A DNA stretch of 46,978 nucleotides from Actinomycetes bacterium. GTDB lineage: Bacteria; Actinomycetota; Acidimicrobiia; Acidimicrobiales; Acidimicrobiaceae. The stretch covers positions 1-46,978 of the forward strand of contig JAJYZP010000009.1 in assembly GCA_021799875.1 (NCBI GenBank), read 5' to 3'. Made by a program: the position numbers and the translations under genes. This document shows, piece after piece, positions 46,064 to 46,978 of this stretch (its first letter is position 1; each line of letters opens with the position of its first letter). The notes below the pieces were generated by a model. It was not told where the DNA came from. It saw only the letters and a list, made by a program, of their open reading frames with translations, and searched no databases.

Positions 46064-46725
46064 TCCGGCTCCTTCTCGTCGACGACCAAGCACTCATTCG
46101 TGCCGGCCTCAAGGTTCTACTTCAATCAGCGGCCGACCTCGAGGTGGTGGCCGAGGCAGCAAACGGGCTTGAAGCTCTCGGACAAGTCCGCTCTCAGCAG
46201 ATCGACATCGTCTTAATGGATATTCGAATGCCAATCATGGATGGTATCGAAGCAACCAAAGCGATCTCAAGCGATCCGCAACTCCTCCAAACCCGCGTGA
46301 TCGTCCTGACCACCTTCGCGGAGGACGAGTACATCGTCGAGGCTATCCGAAGCGGCGCAAGCGGATTTCTAGTCAAAGATAGTGAGCCAAAAGAGCTCAT
46401 AGAGGCAGTTCGAGTGGTCCATCGAGGAGACGCCCTTCTCTCTCCAAGTGTCACACGAAGATTGATTGCCACAATCGCCAGCCGAGGCTCGTCATCACCG
46501 TTGAACGCCTCCGCGCTCGAGATTCTCACAGACCGAGAACGCGAGATCTTGTCACTCGTTGGATCAGGTCTCAATAATGACGAGATCGCCAAGACGCTCT
46601 ACCTGAGCCCATTGACCGCAAAGACCCATGTCAGCCATATCATGCTCAAACTTAAGGCTCGGGACCGCGCTGCGCTCGTTGTTATAGCGTACGAAACTGG
46701 ACTCGTTCGGCCATCGTTGTCATAG
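46060..46725 (+). CDS. NarL/LuxR-type response regulator
   Basis: The 221-aa product has a receiver domain (LLLVDDQALIRAGL; phospho-Asp in DIVLMDIRMPIMDG; VLTTFAEDEY; GFLVKDSEP) and a LuxR-type helix-turn-helix (LTDREREILSLVGSGLNNDEIAKTL...SPLTAKTHVSHIMLKL). It is activated by the kinase encoded just upstream (4-nt overlap). Targets unknown; the DUF6069 gene is the nearest divergent candidate. Confidence 0.95.
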   Translation: MIRLLLVDDQALIRAGLKVLLQSAADLEVVAEAANGLEALGQVRSQQIDIVLMDIRMPIMDGIEATKAISSDPQLLQTRVIVLTTFAEDEYIVEAIRSGASGFLVKDSEPKELIEAVRVVHRGDALLSPSVTRRLIATIASRGSSSPLNASALEILTDREREILSLVGSGLNNDEIAKTLYLSPLTAKTHVSHIMLKLKARDRAALVVIAYETGLVRPSLS

Positions 46726-46741
46726 CGCATGCGAGCCAACT

Positions 46742-46760
46742 ACGGCAGTCTGCCTGCCGT
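46742..46760 (+). terminator. Weak hairpin after the response regulator gene
   Basis: ACGGCAG-TCTGC-CTGCCGT, 7-bp perfect stem, 16 nt past the stop. No T-run follows, so termination is uncertain. Confidence 0.3.
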
Positions 46761-46790
46761 GCACCCGCAACTCACAGCAGCTCAGAAAAG

Positions 46791-46978
46791 TGAATCGGCC
46801 TGACTGTAGTGGTGACCCCTTCGCTTGGATCCCGCATACTGTCTTGGCCTAGTTCTTGACACGATCGTGCTCCTCGACTTCGCTTGGCGTCAAGTAGTCG
46901 AGCTCGCCAGGGAGTCGCTCCTCGTTGAACCAGGATACCCAACCCACAGGTGGCAATCTCGAGGTCGTCGAGCTCCTT
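46791..46978 (-). mobile_element. 3' end of an IS3-like insertion sequence (cut by window edge)
   Basis: The segment holds the end of an IS3-type transposase. Past its stop, the + strand sequence at 46791 begins TGAATCGGCCTGACTGTAG, an IS3-style TGA-initiated terminal inverted repeat candidate, so the element boundary is placed there. The partner end lies outside the window, so the boundary and any target duplication cannot be confirmed. Confidence 0.55.
46849..46978 (-). pseudogene. IS3-family transposase C-terminus with a one-base frameshift
   Basis: On the minus strand the frame to stop 46849 reads GWVSWFNEERLPGELDYL and TPSEVEEH, the C-terminal end of the DDE integrase core of IS3 transposases. 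The residues expected just before it, ELDDLEIAT, are present but in another frame. Removing one base from the CCC run at 46943-46945 joins them. So this copy carries a frameshift, or the run is a sequence error. Confidence 0.6.

Overview
The window looks like an ordinary chromosomal stretch of an Actinomycetota member, most likely from the acidophilic iron-oxidising Acidimicrobiia (Ferrimicrobium/Acidithrix type). This is an inference from gene content and style: a Kgd-type fused 2-oxoglutarate enzyme without lipoyl domain, a UvrD2-like helicase with HRDC domain, an actinobacterial NifU/IscA-like protein, a CCSEP-tailed radical SAM protein, a furA-katG pair, many GTG/TTG starts, and repeated TANNNT-6nt-start-codon arrangements typical of leaderless actinobacterial transcripts. 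No marker in the window fixes the species.

Layout. 1-5.2 kb: a truncated NifU/IscA-like gene (-) diverges from a tight + run: ATP-grasp ligase, radical SAM protein, UvrD2-like helicase. 5.5-6.8 kb: rarA (-). 7.2-10.8 kb: a minus-strand electron-transfer operon (Ser/Thr-rich anchor peptide, apbE, ferric-reductase-like b-haem membrane protein, NuoF-like flavoprotein, ferredoxin). 11-13 kb: fabZ, xth and a hotdog thioesterase (-). 13.3-17.1 kb: kgd (-), divergent from a small conserved Cys/His protein. 17.6-24.2 kb: a + run of alpha/beta hydrolase, two SDR proteins, acyl-CoA synthetase, DUF169 and an AarF/UbiB kinase. 24.2-27.6 kb: small genes on both strands (unknown protein with a possible frameshift, histidine phosphatase, DUF429-like protein, glutaredoxin, MOSC). 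28-30.8 kb: tRNA-Arg(CCT), xseB and xseA separated by a gene-free gap. 31-32.1 kb: a membrane protein of unknown function, then 1.1 kb without a clear gene.

33.2-38.4 kb is the most coherent regulated unit. An Rrf2 regulator fused to a C-terminal SRPBCC-like domain is divergent from a two-gene operon. That operon encodes a NosR/FixG-type membrane polyferredoxin and a large ferredoxin-GltD-flavodoxin fusion. The short intergenic region holds a good sigma70 promoter, a leaderless promoter and two perfect inverted repeats. 39-43.7 kb: amt with a GlnR-like box, then furA-katG with a strong terminator and tandem TGTACAA operator-like repeats. 44.2-46.7 kb: a DUF6069 membrane protein and a NarL-type two-component pair. 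The window ends in the 3' end of an IS3-like element whose transposase carries an apparent one-base frameshift.

Functionally the window combines flavin/Fe-S electron transfer, oxidative-stress defence (FurA-KatG, glutaredoxin), DNA repair (UvrD2, RarA, Xth, ExoVII) and lipid/central metabolism. There is no CRISPR, prophage or defence island. The best candidates for something under-described are the ATP-grasp/CCSEP-radical SAM/helicase run, the ApbE operon lacking an FMN-binding acceptor domain, and the Rrf2-SRPBCC-controlled redox pair.
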